Positions 55,538-64,000 of a stretch of DNA of 64,000 nucleotides are shown here, one piece after another. This DNA comes from G963422445 sp963422445. Lineage in GTDB: Bacteria > Pseudomonadota > Alphaproteobacteria > Thalassobaculales > Thalassobaculaceae. The stretch covers positions 62,001 through 126,000 of the forward strand of contig OY729512.2 of the NCBI GenBank assembly GCA_963422445.2, given 5' to 3'. The translations under genes and the position numbers were made by a program. The notes under the pieces were generated by a model. That model did no database searches and had not been told where the DNA came from. It saw only the letters and a program-made list of their open reading frames with translations. Positions within the stretch are counted from its first letter, which is position 1, and every line of letters begins with the position of its first letter.

Positions 55538-55690
55538 ATGAGCCGTGTCGATAGCCAGTCACTATCCATCCTGTGGTCTTTTTGGAACGTGGACGGCACG
55601 ACGTGTGCCTTGCCACTGGCTGGCGCGCGACTTCCCGGGCCCAAGGTGCTCGTATCTTGTCGCCTGTATCCGAAACATGAATCTCTATGA
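55538..55690 (+). CDS. 50-residue ORF between DUF4411 and hsdR
   Basis: ATG 55538 follows the DUF4411 stop directly. The product begins MSRVDSQSLSILWSFWNVDG and ends GPKVLVSCRLYPKHESL. The counterpart in the first locus (7859-8010) has the same start and end but a one-base deletion. Differences after that point are often synonymous in this frame. No family recognised; whether it is translated is unknown. Confidence 0.4.
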   Translation: MSRVDSQSLSILWSFWNVDGTTCALPLAGARLPGPKVLVSCRLYPKHESL

Positions 55691-55748
55691 AATGCTTCGC
55701 CGCGAGCGCGCGAGATTCGTCCTGGGAACAGACAAGGCCGCGGCCTGA
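55677..55748 (+). CDS. Tiny 23-codon ORF before hsdR remnant
   Basis: MNLYEMLRRERAR with a variable tail, overlapping both the preceding small ORF and the hsdR start (TGATG). It is conserved with 7801-7872, with only synonymous changes in the first 13 codons. Confidence 0.45.
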   Translation: MNLYEMLRRERARFVLGTDKAAA

Positions 55749-56285
55749 TGGCCAGACTCACCGAAAGCGAGGTGGAAGACGCCGCTCTCGCATGGCTCGC
55801 CAGGTTGGGCTATGCCGTGCTGCACGGGCCGGACATCGGCCCGGAGAGTCCGGCGCCGGGGCACGGCAGCTACGATGAGGTGCTGCTGACCGGTCGGTTC
55901 CGCAGCGCGCTCGCATGCCTCAACCCGAACCTGTCCCCCGAGACACTGGAGGACGTGCTGCGCAAGGTGCGGCAAACGGAAACCCCGTCGCTCATCGAGG
56001 AGAACCGCCGCCTGCACCGTACCTGGTCGAGGGCGTGCCCATTGAGGTTGCCCGGGAAGACACGGCAGCGGCAATGCCGCTTGGATGATCGATTTCGACG
56101 ACATTGAGGCCAACGACTGGCTGACAGTGAACCAGTTCACTGTGGCCGAGCACGAACACAATAGCCGCCCTGACGTGATGCTGTTCGTCAATGGCATGGC
56201 CCTTGGCCGTGATCGAAATGAAGAACCCCAGCGACGAAAACGCCACCCTCGAAAGGGCGCTCAACCAGCTCCAGACCTACAAGGC
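55748..56285 (+). pseudogene. hsdR: hsdR, N-terminal remnant of second copy
   Basis: Starts like the intact HsdR (MARLTESEVEDAALAWLARL, SYDEVLLTGRFRSALACLNP, VLRKVRQTETPSLIEENRRL). One base is missing near 56020, after which GVPIEVAREDTAA and, in another frame, IDFDDIEANDWLTVNQFTVA and EHEHNSRPDVMLFVNGMA are readable. The nuclease segment KNPSDENATLERALNQLQTY follows. It then fuses at about 56285 to an ISAs1 transposase fragment. The helicase and all downstream genes are missing. Confidence 0.9.
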
Positions 56286-56764
56286 CGACGATCTGTTCAC
56301 GATCAAGGGCAATGCGCCCGAAACCTGCACCACGTTGACGACATGCGAATGGCAGACCGAGGCGACGAGGCATTACCAGGACCAGGTCACCCTCGCGCAT
56401 GGCCGCATCGAACAGCGCAGCATTGCGATCTTCACGCTGCCACAAGCAATGATCAATGATCCGCATGTGAAACAGATCGTCGGGATGACCCGTCACAGCA
56501 TGGACAAGACAACCGAAGACGAATCCACCGGGTCCGCCTTCGGCATGACCTCCGTCGACGCTAGCCGCGTAACACCGCAACACCGGCTCGCCTGGACCCA
56601 CGGTCACGGGCTGGTCGAACGCCACCACCCTGTCCGGAACGTCACCTTCAAAGAAAACGGTTACACCGTCCGACAATGCCATCATCAACACCATCGTGAT
56701 CGCCGCGATCCTGGGGGACAATCGCAAGATCGGTAAACTGAAGGGGAATTATATACCTGACTAA
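56286..56764 (+). pseudogene. ISAs1-type transposase, 3' remnant
   Basis: DLFTIKGNAPE is joined to the hsdR remnant, followed by LAHGRIEQRSIAIFTLPQAM, HRLAWTHGHGLVERHHPVRN and VTFKENGYTVR. After a frameshift near 56670 the tail reads AIINTIVIAAILGDNRKIGK and stops at 56762-56764. This is the C-terminal half of an ISAs1-family transposase, different from the element at 46487. Confidence 0.7.
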
Positions 56765-57477
56765 ACAATGGCAGATCCGCCGCGAATTGGTCGCAATGGG
56801 CCTGCTACCCCGTGCCGGTGGCCGGGAAAACGCGTCGTAGCGACCATTTTGCAAGCAGAAAAGACGTTGTCGTGAACGGTGAGACCTCTCATCAAGTTAG
56901 GCACATAACTCCCAACTGAAGAGGGGTCTCGCCGAGACCCTGCGTGCCTTCAGCTATCGACGCAAGGACGGCATGAAGGCGCTCTTCACGCCTTTCTGAC
57001 CGAGACCGCTCTCCCGAAACCACGACACCACCGGTGTGTCCACCGCCCACACAACGCGACGGCTGTCTCCAGGATCGCCCGACCGACAACGCCCTCCGCC
57101 GCATCGACCCGGCCGATCCGGGGCCAACGCGCCGCGAAGGCCCGATTCGAGCGGTCGATCACATAATCGGCAAGCATGAGAAAAACAGGGCGAACTTAGG
57201 GTAGTGTCTTAATTTGAACTTTTCCGTCTGCCGCGTCGCCATCAGTAGCGGATCCGATACCACAAGCGGTCGACACAATCGCCCGAAGATCCCGACGCAC
57301 CTTTGCAGAGTCTCCGTGCTATCATCATTCCGTCATGGTTCCGTGTTTGACTCCGGCTGCAAACACGCAGGCTTCGGATCCTGTATCGGCCGACGACCCT
57401 GACCGTTTTCCGGGCCCCGGCGCGTCGGCGGTCCGATGACCGGCAATGAGTGTTCACCTTCGACGAGAGTCCTGTCC
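56765..57477. other. Stretch without a recognisable gene
   Basis: About 0.7 kb between the IS remnant and the SixA-like gene. Short open frames exist on both strands but none resembles a known family or has convincing initiation. It probably marks the boundary from accessory DNA to the chromosomal block, and should contain the promoter of the following gene. Confidence 0.4.
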
Positions 57478-58038
57478 ATGCAAGACGAGGCGGTTTCCAG
57501 CGAACCGGAATAACGGCGTCTCTGCCTGCTGCGGCACGCAAAGTCAGCCTGGGACAATCCGTTTCTGGCTGATTTCGATCGGCCGCTCAGTCCGCGTGGC
57601 GAACGTGCGATCGCGGCGGTAACGACCTACATGCGGCAACGCCTCCTTGCCCCGGATCTTGTATTCTGCTCGCCTGCCCGCAGAACCAAAATGACCTGGG
57701 AGGCGGTACGGCAAGGTCTCGCATCCATTCCACGGATCGAATACCGCGACGAAATCTACGAAGCCGACGGATCCGTGTTGCTGGAACTGCTGCGTCACAA
57801 CGGCAGGCCGGACAGCCGGGAAATTCTCATGATCGGCCATAATCCTGGTTTGACTGAACTGGCCTTGTTTCTTGTGAATCGGCAGTCGCACGCTAATCAG
57901 CCGTCAGATGTTGCCTTGGCCACCAGATTTCCGACCGCCGGCTTCGTGATGCTCGGCCTCGGACATCAGGACTGGCAGGCACTGACACCGCAATCGGCCC
58001 GGATTCTGGATTTCGTCAACCCAAAGAACTTGGTCTGA
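57478..58038 (+). pseudogene. sixA: SixA-like histidine phosphatase with early stop codon
   Basis: From ATG 57478 eleven codons (MQDEAVSSEPE) are followed by an in-frame TAA at 57511, then the protein proper: RRLCLLRHAKSAWDNPFLAD, FCSPARRTKMTWEAVRQGL, ILMIGHNPGLTELALFL. RHA (about residues 19-21) is the catalytic histidine motif and GHNPG the second His motif of the SixA phosphohistidine phosphatase branch. TAA could come from CAA by one change. No ATG or GTG lies between the stop and RHA, so without readthrough or a sequencing error the catalytic part would not be made. The next start, ATG 57631, lacks RHA. Confidence 0.75.
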
Positions 58039-58196
58039 CGGACCAGACACACCATAATCGCCGTGATGGCGGTTCGACGGCCGTGGACCTTGACTGGAAT
58101 GCGGGATGGCTCCGATGCAATCGCGTCCGGGACCCCCATATCGGAACGATGACCATCGTCCGGTAACAGCGGCGGAGCCGGGAGGCAGGTAGCGAG

Positions 58197-59009
58197 ATGA
58201 AGGTCGACCGCACGAAATGGCGTAACAATCCGAAACCGCTGGCTGCGGGCCGCATGGTGGTCGCGATTGGTGACGTGCATGGCTGCGACGGTCATCTGCG
58301 GGCAATGTACAAGGCCGTAGCCGAAGATGTCGCCGATCTCGATCCGCCCGAAACCAGTTGTATCCTTATCGGTGACCTGATTGACCGCGGTCCGAGTTCG
58401 CGGGAATGCCTCGAGATGGCCGCAGACGGCCTGAGCGCGTTCTTGCCCGGCCACGTAATCGAAGACGTGGTCCTGATCGGCAATCACGATGTCTGGCTGC
58501 GAATGGCGCTGGACGGTGAAATGCTCGAGATGCGTGACATCATGTTATGGCTTGGCAATGGCGGCCAGGAGACGATGAGCAGTTTTCGCGTCGACGAAAG
58601 CAAGGCCATCGGTCTGGCAGCACGCTTTCGGGATTCGATGTCCGAGGCGGCATCCGATCTCGTGGGCCGCATGACCCGATACCACCGTATCGGCGATTTG
58701 TTCTTCGTGCATGCCGGCATCGACCCGAGGCGTTCCCTGGAACATCAGGATGAAGAGACCATGGTCTGGATTCGTGACGCATTCCTGAACGCCAGGGACT
58801 GGCCGTTCGATGTGCTCGTCGTTCATGGACATACGATCGAGATTCCGGACGGCGAGCCGGCAATTCATCCGCATCGTATCGGTATCGACAGCGGCGCCTT
58901 CATCACCGGAGTGCTGACGGCTGTGGAATTTCTCGGTGACCAGCTCCGGTTCGTGACGGTGACCGACGCCGCGTCGATCCCGCCGTCCGCCAGGGAGTCG
59001 CCCTGGTAA
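58197..59009 (+). CDS. Metallophosphoesterase (PPP-type phosphatase / ApaH-like)
   Basis: A 270-residue protein with all motifs of the calcineurin-like fold: GDVHGCDGH (about 26-34), GDLIDRGPSS (about 62-71), GNHDVWL (about 98), FFVHAGIDPR (about 181) and LVVHGHTIE (about 216). These bind two metals and hydrolyse phosphoesters; substrates range from phosphoproteins to dinucleoside polyphosphates, and the actual one is not clear. A GGGAGG ribosome-binding site lies about 14 nt before the ATG. It follows the SixA-like gene on the same strand by about 160 bp. Intact. Confidence 0.9.
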   Translation: MKVDRTKWRNNPKPLAAGRMVVAIGDVHGCDGHLRAMYKAVAEDVADLDPPETSCILIGDLIDRGPSSRECLEMAADGLSAFLPGHVIEDVVLIGNHDVWLRMALDGEMLEMRDIMLWLGNGGQETMSSFRVDESKAIGLAARFRDSMSEAASDLVGRMTRYHRIGDLFFVHAGIDPRRSLEHQDEETMVWIRDAFLNARDWPFDVLVVHGHTIEIPDGEPAIHPHRIGIDSGAFITGVLTAVEFLGDQLRFVTVTDAASIPPSARESPW

Positions 59010-59062
59010 CCCGGAACTGCCAAATGTCTTTCGTGCACACAATCAGGAAGGAACAATCTTCA

Positions 59063-59644
59063 GTGGAAGCAATCGAACTTTTGACGACACGCCGGTCGGT
59101 CCTCGCCCGCGATCTTGCGGACCCGGGGCCAACCACGGAGGAGCTGAATTCGATCATCACCGCCGGTCTCCGGGTTCCAGATCATGGCAAGATCGGTCCG
59201 TGGCGGATCCAGATCGTGAACAAGAACGGTCAGATGGCCCTTGGCGACCTGTGCGCCCGGCTTTACCAGGCGCAACACGGCGCGGCAGTTAATGAACGGA
59301 TGCTCGAATTCGAGCGTAATCGCTTGCAACGCGCACCTGTCCTGCTGGCGGTCACGGCCTTTGTCCAGGTGCCGCACAACATTCCAGAGATCGAGCAGCG
59401 GTTGTCCGGCGGCGCGCTATGCATGAACATCCTGAATGCCGCAGCGGCTCTCGGATACGGCGCTCAATGGTTGACCGAATGGCCGGCATTCGATCCCGAT
59501 GTCAAGACGATGCTGGGTCACGACTCCGAAACGGATATCATCGGCTTCATCTATATCGGTACCCCGAAGAGGGAACCGAAGCAGCGCAATCGGCCGGGAT
59601 TCGAGGTCGTCGTCACGAAATGGTCGGGGCCGGGACCCGAATGA
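59063..59644 (+). CDS. Nitroreductase family protein (YdjA-like)
   Basis: A 193-residue flavoprotein. I chose GTG 59063 (VEAIELLTTRRSVLARDLAD) because AGGAAGG lies upstream at the right distance and family members start MEAIELL; ATG 59024 is an alternative adding 13 residues. Motifs: TTRRS (FMN contact), AGLRVPDHGKIGPWRI and CMNILNAAAALGYGAQWLTE. FMN-dependent members reduce nitro compounds or quinones with NAD(P)H. Intact. Confidence 0.88.
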   Translation: MEAIELLTTRRSVLARDLADPGPTTEELNSIITAGLRVPDHGKIGPWRIQIVNKNGQMALGDLCARLYQAQHGAAVNERMLEFERNRLQRAPVLLAVTAFVQVPHNIPEIEQRLSGGALCMNILNAAAALGYGAQWLTEWPAFDPDVKTMLGHDSETDIIGFIYIGTPKREPKQRNRPGFEVVVTKWSGPGPE

Positions 59645-59746
59645 TCCAGTTGAACGACGGATTGCGGAGCATCGTGCTTGCCCCCGGCGGCTGAATTCGG
59701 GATCATCGCTCTGCCTTGTGAGACGACTTCTGGAGGTCAGGTGACG

Positions 59747-60730
59747 ATGGCAACGACCACGGTTCCCGTTCTCGACATCGATACCTGGCGCCGCGGAGAA
59801 CCCGGCGCCCTCGAGGCGCTGGCAGCGGCACTCGGCCACGCTTGCCGAAATGTCGGATTTTACTATCTCCGCGGTCACGGAATTCCGGGCGACCTCGTCG
59901 AGGCGGCGTTCGAACAGACCAGACGGTTTCACGCTCTGCCACTCGACGCCAAGATGAAGCTCAAGGCCGGGCCCGACAATGTCGGCTACATGCCCTACAA
60001 GGGCAGCGTCTCACGCGCCTCACGCATCTATGATGGCGACCGGCCCAATCTTAATGAAGCCTTCTTCCTGAAGCGCGATCTGCCGGCCGATCATCCCGAT
60101 GTTCTCGCTGGCAAACGTTTCCGGCCGATGAATCGCTGGCCTCCGGAACGCGACCTGCCAGGATTTCGCGAGACGGCACTGGCCTATGCGGCCGCCATGG
60201 AAGAGCTGGCGACAAGCCTGCTGCCGGTCTACGCCCGGGCTCTCGGTCTCGCCGACGGATTCTTCGATGAGGCCTTCGCCGACCCTCAATTCACCTTGCG
60301 CCTGACCCACTACGACTGTCCGGACGGGTTCGACGGCGACGAATTCAGCCTGGCGCCGCATACCGACAGTTCCTTCATGACATTGCTTGCGACCAGCGAT
60401 GCACCCGGGCTGTCGATCCGGCTGCCGTCCGGTGAATGGATCGAGGCGCCGTCATTGCCGGACTGTTTCATCGTCAATGCAGGCGACATGTGCCACCGCT
60501 GGACCAATGAGCACTTCCTGTCGACCCCGCACCGGGTCCGCAACAGATCCGGGCGCGAGCGATACGCCATACCGTTCTTTTTTGATTGCGGAATCGACTA
60601 CGAGATGACCTGTCTGCCGACCTGCCAGAGCACCGACGATCCGCCGAAATATCCGACGACCACCTATATCGACTACATGTTGTGGTTTACGAACGCGAAC
60701 TATGACCATGTTCGCGGGGAACATGCGTGA
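59747..60730 (+). CDS. 2-oxoglutarate-Fe(II) oxygenase (isopenicillin N synthase-like)
   Basis: A 327-residue enzyme from ATG 59747, preceded by GGAGG. The DIOX_N part (VPVLDIDTW, GHACRNVGFYYLRGHGI) precedes the double-stranded beta helix: iron ligands in LAPHTDSSFMTLL (HxD) and STPHRVRNRSG (His), and the 2-oxoglutarate Arg-x-Ser-like RYAIPFFF. Family members act in gibberellin-like, ethylene and beta-lactam pathways and general oxidation. The substrate is unknown. It converges with the DUF35-thiolase pair. Confidence 0.9.
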   Translation: MATTTVPVLDIDTWRRGEPGALEALAAALGHACRNVGFYYLRGHGIPGDLVEAAFEQTRRFHALPLDAKMKLKAGPDNVGYMPYKGSVSRASRIYDGDRPNLNEAFFLKRDLPADHPDVLAGKRFRPMNRWPPERDLPGFRETALAYAAAMEELATSLLPVYARALGLADGFFDEAFADPQFTLRLTHYDCPDGFDGDEFSLAPHTDSSFMTLLATSDAPGLSIRLPSGEWIEAPSLPDCFIVNAGDMCHRWTNEHFLSTPHRVRNRSGRERYAIPFFFDCGIDYEMTCLPTCQSTDDPPKYPTTTYIDYMLWFTNANYDHVRGEHA

Positions 60731-60751
60731 CCGATAGCATCGTCCGGTGCT

Positions 60752-61273
60752 TCAGTCCTGCGGATAGCGCCACGGCTGTTCAGGCTGTTCGGCGTCCTCG
60801 TCGATGGTCCAGTGGGGCAGCGCGAAATCGTCGCCGACATCGACGAACACCATCCTGACCCTGGTCCCGATGCCGACCCGTCTGATCATGTCCGGCGGCG
60901 CGAACGCGCCGTCCGCGGTCATCAGGTTACCGGCCACTCGCAAGGCGTCATGTTCGGTCGGTTGGCCTATCTGCGTATCGAGATCAGCCAGGATGATCAT
61001 GTAGGGCACCTTGTCCCGGAAGGCCGGCTGGATAGGGTGATGAACTTCGACGTAGGAATGCACTGTCCCCTTGCCCTCGACTGGAACCCAGTCGGCCTCA
61101 CGGTCCGTGGTCCAGGGACAGGCGGTAGTCGGCGGATATCGCAACAATCCGCTCCGTCGCCCCTTCTGAAGGCGGAAATCCCGATTGAAACAATGTCGGA
61201 AAAAGGCGCGGTTCTCCTGGTCGAGATCCTCGATGGTCAGCATCATGCCCAGATATTCGCCCTGAATCGGCAT
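60752..61273 (-). CDS. DUF35/OB-fold acyl-CoA-associated protein
   Basis: A 173-residue protein from ATG 61273 (MPIQGEYLGMMLTIEDLDQE), with AGGGGAGAGG just upstream. It contains the DUF35 OB-fold region: VPVEGKGTVHSYVEVHHP, PYMIILADLDTQIGQPTEHD, IGTRVRMVFVDVGDDFALP. The zinc-ribbon cysteines of some relatives are largely absent (only Cys near RYPPTTACPW). In many organisms DUF35 proteins form a complex with SCP2-like thiolases, and the thiolase gene here starts the same operon 11 nt upstream. Confidence 0.85.
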   Translation of the reverse strand: MPIQGEYLGMMLTIEDLDQENRAFFRHCFNRDFRLQKGRRSGLLRYPPTTACPWTTDREADWVPVEGKGTVHSYVEVHHPIQPAFRDKVPYMIILADLDTQIGQPTEHDALRVAGNLMTADGAFAPPDMIRRVGIGTRVRMVFVDVGDDFALPHWTIDEDAEQPEQPWRYPQD

Positions 61274-61284
61274 GCCCCTCTCCC

Positions 61285-62553
61285 CTAACGGTGGTCTTTG
61301 GCCATCACCATGGCCGAGCCGGTTCCAGGCATGGCCCAGCCGAGATTGGCTGTCAGTTCTGCATTTCGGACCTGCCGGCAGCCGCCCTCGCTGTAGTCGT
61401 GGGTATGCTGCCTTCTGCCGTCCGGCCCGATCGGGCATGAATCATCGACATCGCCGCGCAACTGCCGGGTGTTCTCGATGACCATGTTCATGCCATGCGT
61501 ATAGCCTTCGCAAAGATGCCCGCCCGACGTGTTGTTGGGGCGCTTGCCGCCGAGTTCAATGGCACCCTTCGACACGTAATCACCACCATCCCCCTTCTTG
61601 CAGAAACCGTAATCCTCCAGTTGCAACATGGTCGTGAAGGTGAATGCGTCATAGGATCCGGTAATGTCGATGTCGTCCGGACCGACACCGGCATTCGGCC
61701 ACAGGATGTCCTTCGCATAGTGGCCGGCAACGGTCGAGATCGGTCCGTGCTGATAATGCATGTCGATACGCGGCTTGCAGCAACGGCCGACCACCGACTG
61801 GATGACGGCCGGCGGATGCGGACAGTCACGGGCCCGTTCAAGCCGCGTGACAATGATGCATGTCGCATTGTCGGTCTCGACGCAACAGTCGAGAAGGTGC
61901 AGCGGTTTGCAAATGATGCGAGAATTGATCACATCGTCGACCGTATAGCGCTTCCGGTAATAGGCCTTGGGATTGTTGGACGCATGTCCGGAATGCGCGA
62001 CCTTGACCATGGCGACCTGTTCGGGCGTGGTCCCGTAGTCATACATGTGCCGCAGGAATGTCGGGGCGAACATCTGCCCGGCGCTTTGCCAGCCATAGGC
62101 CCGGTGATGGATCTGATCCCCGGTGACCGGTGCGGCCGACCGGGCGCCGGTGCCACCGATACGAACAGCCGAATAACCATTCATAGCGCGATAGATCGCG
62201 ACCGTCCGGCACATTCCGGCTTCGATCACGCCCATGGCAATGCCGATCAAGGCCTCGGTCGAAGACCCGCCGCCATGGACATCCATGTAAAAATTGAGCC
62301 GAATGCCAAGATCGCCGGCAACCCACGGCGCCAATGTCGAATCATTGCCGGAATAGCTCAGCATCCCGTCGATGTCGTAGGCCGTCATGCCGGCGTCCTG
62401 CATGGCATTGGATATTGCCCAGGTCGCGAGTGACCGGGTCGACTCCTCCGAGCCGCGCCGATAGCTGGTTTCACCGACGCCACATATCGCATATTTGCCG
62501 CGCAGGTATTTCGGCGAACTGGCGTCTTTATCGGAAACACTGGAAAGTGACAT
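61285..62553 (-). CDS. SCP2-type thiolase-fold protein (lipid-transfer/acetyl-CoA acetyltransferase-like)
   Basis: A 422-residue thiolase-fold protein. KYAICGVGETSYRRGSEEST, MSYSGN-like GMLSYSGNDSTLAPW, MDVHGGGSSTEALIGIAMG, and the C-terminal SGGHLCEGYTHGMN. The position of the nucleophilic Cys in true thiolases is occupied by Gly/Ser in VHGGGSSTE, as in members that do not perform claisen condensation. Together with DUF35 it probably handles acyl-CoA intermediates (retro-aldol or transfer). Intact. Confidence 0.87.
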   Translation of the reverse strand: MSLSSVSDKDASSPKYLRGKYAICGVGETSYRRGSEESTRSLATWAISNAMQDAGMTAYDIDGMLSYSGNDSTLAPWVAGDLGIRLNFYMDVHGGGSSTEALIGIAMGVIEAGMCRTVAIYRAMNGYSAVRIGGTGARSAAPVTGDQIHHRAYGWQSAGQMFAPTFLRHMYDYGTTPEQVAMVKVAHSGHASNNPKAYYRKRYTVDDVINSRIICKPLHLLDCCVETDNATCIIVTRLERARDCPHPPAVIQSVVGRCCKPRIDMHYQHGPISTVAGHYAKDILWPNAGVGPDDIDITGSYDAFTFTTMLQLEDYGFCKKGDGGDYVSKGAIELGGKRPNNTSGGHLCEGYTHGMNMVIENTRQLRGDVDDSCPIGPDGRRQHTHDYSEGGCRQVRNAELTANLGWAMPGTGSAMVMAKDHR

Positions 62554-62769
62554 TCGGCCACCCCGCTTTTGGTTCTGCCTGACTGAAGCCTAACGCGGGC
62601 AGGCGGTCCAGGCGAGGGCACCAGCCCGGACGCTCGCATTATCATGGGTGTGAACAACCCGCACGACCCGTTCACTTCTCCCAATCAGAGTGCTGATAGT
62701 TCTGAACCATGCCCTACCCCGAGAGGCCCATTTGCCTGAAGATGCCGTTGTATCATGGGAGGACAGCAC

Positions 62770-63552
62770 ATGGAGTTGACCGTCGATCGCATCGAGGTCT
62801 CCGGCGTTTCCGTCGACGTGACGTCGGCAGGCGCCGGACCGCCGTTGCTTTATCTGCATGGCGGCTTCGGACTGTCTGGCCATGCCTCGTTCCTTGCGAC
62901 CCTGGCAAAGCATTTCCGGGTGGTCGCGCCGGGTCTGCCCGGCTTCGAACATTCCGAGCTGCCCAGGGAATACAATTGCGTCGGCGATCTGGCGTATTTC
63001 TGTCTCGACCTCGCGGACCAGCTCGGCCTTCGCGGCGCCACTCTTGCCGGCGCATGCTTTGGCGGGTGGGTCACCGCCGAAATGACCGTCCGTTCGACAG
63101 CCGGTTTCAAGTGCCTGATTCTGATCGATGCCCTCGGCGTCAAGTTCGGGGATCACCTGACCCGGGATATTACCGACATCCATGCGATGTCCGAGGCCGA
63201 TCTTGAAGCGGCACTTTATGCGCAACCCGAATCATATCGCCGCGACACGACAGTGCTGACGGACGACGAGCTCACGGCGATAGTCCGGAACCGCGAAGCC
63301 TTCGCGCTGTTTGGCTGGAAGCCTTACATGCACAATGCCGGACTGGCGCGCTGGTTGCATCGGATCGACATCCCGACCCTGGTCTTGTGGGGTGACCGGG
63401 ACGGCATGGTGTCTGGCGATTACGGACGCAAGTATGCCGCTGCGATCCCGAATGCGCGTTTCGAGATCATCGAGAACGCCGGCCATTACCCCGGCATCGA
63501 GCAGGCCGGTGTCACGGCGCATCGTCTTGTCGCATTCGCCGCCGACAGCTGA
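62770..63552 (+). CDS. Alpha/beta hydrolase with Cys nucleophile
   Basis: A 260-residue alpha/beta hydrolase from ATG 62770 (MELTVDRIEVSGVSVDVTSA). Oxyanion region LLYLHGGFGLSGHA, nucleophile elbow LAGACFGGWVTAEM, acid in VLWGDRDGMVSGD and catalytic His in ENAGHYPGIEQ. The elbow carries Cys where most family members have Ser (GxSxG), as in dienelactone hydrolase-type enzymes. The function is therefore probably a ring-opening or C-C hydrolase activity on small molecules. An LLM oxidoreductase follows 12 nt downstream. Intact. Confidence 0.88.
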   Translation: MELTVDRIEVSGVSVDVTSAGAGPPLLYLHGGFGLSGHASFLATLAKHFRVVAPGLPGFEHSELPREYNCVGDLAYFCLDLADQLGLRGATLAGACFGGWVTAEMTVRSTAGFKCLILIDALGVKFGDHLTRDITDIHAMSEADLEAALYAQPESYRRDTTVLTDDELTAIVRNREAFALFGWKPYMHNAGLARWLHRIDIPTLVLWGDRDGMVSGDYGRKYAAAIPNARFEIIENAGHYPGIEQAGVTAHRLVAFAADS

Positions 63553-63564
63553 GAGGACCGCACC

Positions 63565-64000
63565 ATGAAGGTCTGGCATTTCTCCGAAATGGCTTACCCG
63601 CAGGCCTGGGACACCGGTTACGAAATGGGAAGTTTCCGGGTCACGGTACCGAATCACCATTACGACCCGCAAACCGGCGCCGATATCTATCACCGGCATT
63701 ATGACGAGTTCCAGCTGTGCGACGAGCTCGGCATCAATATCATGCTGAACGAACATCACAGTACGCTCACCTGCACCAATGCCGCCGTCACCGTTTCAGG
63801 CTCTATTCTCGCCCGCATCACGAAGAATGTGCGACTTCTCCTGCTTGGCACACCGATCGCCAACCGACCCGACCCGGTGCGTGTTGCCGAGGAAATGGCG
63901 ATGATCGATGTCATCTCCCGCGGCCGTCTCGATATGGGCCTGGTCAAGGGAGCACCCTATGAAATCGCGCCGGCCAACATGAACCCGGCCCGCCTGATGG
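63565..64000 (+). CDS. LLM-class flavin-dependent oxidoreductase, 3' cut by window end
   Basis: The open frame from ATG 63565 reads MKVWHFSEMAYPQAWDTGYE, YDEFQLCDELGINIMLNEHH, ITKNVRLLLLGTPIANRPDP, VRVAEEMAMIDVISRGRLDM, GLVKGAPYEIAPAN and runs off the window. It is the N-terminal half of a luciferase-like (LLM) monooxygenase. These use reduced FMN or F420 to oxidise small molecules. It follows the alpha/beta hydrolase by 12 nt and is probably in the same operon (oxidation then hydrolysis). Confidence 0.9.
   Translation, partial: MKVWHFSEMAYPQAWDTGYEMGSFRVTVPNHHYDPQTGADIYHRHYDEFQLCDELGINIMLNEHHSTLTCTNAAVTVSGSILARITKNVRLLLLGTPIANRPDPVRVAEEMAMIDVISRGRLDMGLVKGAPYEIAPANMNPARLM

Overview
This is a GC-rich window from what is most likely an alphaproteobacterium, perhaps a Rhodospirillales-like or marine/symbiotic lineage. 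That is inferred from base composition, from catabolic gene families (TauD-type dioxygenases, SDRs, an LLM oxidoreductase, a DUF35-thiolase pair) and from a Calx-beta/autotransporter giant protein; no rRNA or tRNA gene was seen to confirm it. Two ordinary chromosomal blocks (about 17.5-26.6 kb and 57.5-64 kb) flank or separate accessory DNA packed with insertion sequences and defence genes.

1-4.7 kb: remnants of IS5 and IS30 transposases, then a GHKL ATPase pseudogene split by an IS1634-type element with a 4-bp target duplication. 4.66-14.03 kb: one tightly overlapping minus-strand operon built on a type I restriction-modification system. Order: hsdM, a HepT-like HEPN gene, hsdS fused to an MNT nucleotidyltransferase domain, a second HEPN-like protein, an ImmA/IrrE-type peptidase, a DUF4411 PIN-like protein, tiny ORFs, hsdR and the GHKL ATPase. 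It therefore embeds two toxin-antitoxin-like pairs in an RM operon and is the most interesting intact system here. 14.1-17.2 kb: an IS5-family (IS427-type) element and two facing IS5 copies around a broken tyrosine integrase.

17.5-26.6 kb: oxygenases, dehydrogenases, a cache-domain protein, two MFS transporters, an SMP-30 lactonase-like protein and a phytanoyl-CoA dioxygenase-like protein, probably small-molecule uptake, oxidation or efflux. 26.8-28.0 kb: IS5. 28.2-33.5 kb: a very large secreted autotransporter with five near-identical 351-bp repeats and a frameshift in its barrel.

33.6-57 kb: nested IS elements (IS630, three copies of a 1.5-kb IS5/IS1182-like element, IS427, IS1634, IS1595, ISAs1) containing fragments of defence and conjugation genes: decayed type I-G (I-U) CRISPR genes csb1 and csb2, an ImmA tail, an Argonaute PIWI fragment, an intact XRE-ImmA gene with a broken PIN partner, a Fic fragment, a conjugative relaxase fragment, and a degraded second copy of the ImmA-DUF4411-hsdR part of the RM operon. 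One ISAs1 element carries a DruA-like DUF4338 domain and a slippery frameshift site. Two short non-autonomous IS1595 derivatives (MITEs) are present. 57.5-64 kb: SixA-like phosphatase (premature stop), metallophosphoesterase, nitroreductase, 2OG oxygenase, DUF35 and thiolase, alpha/beta hydrolase and the start of an LLM-class oxidoreductase.
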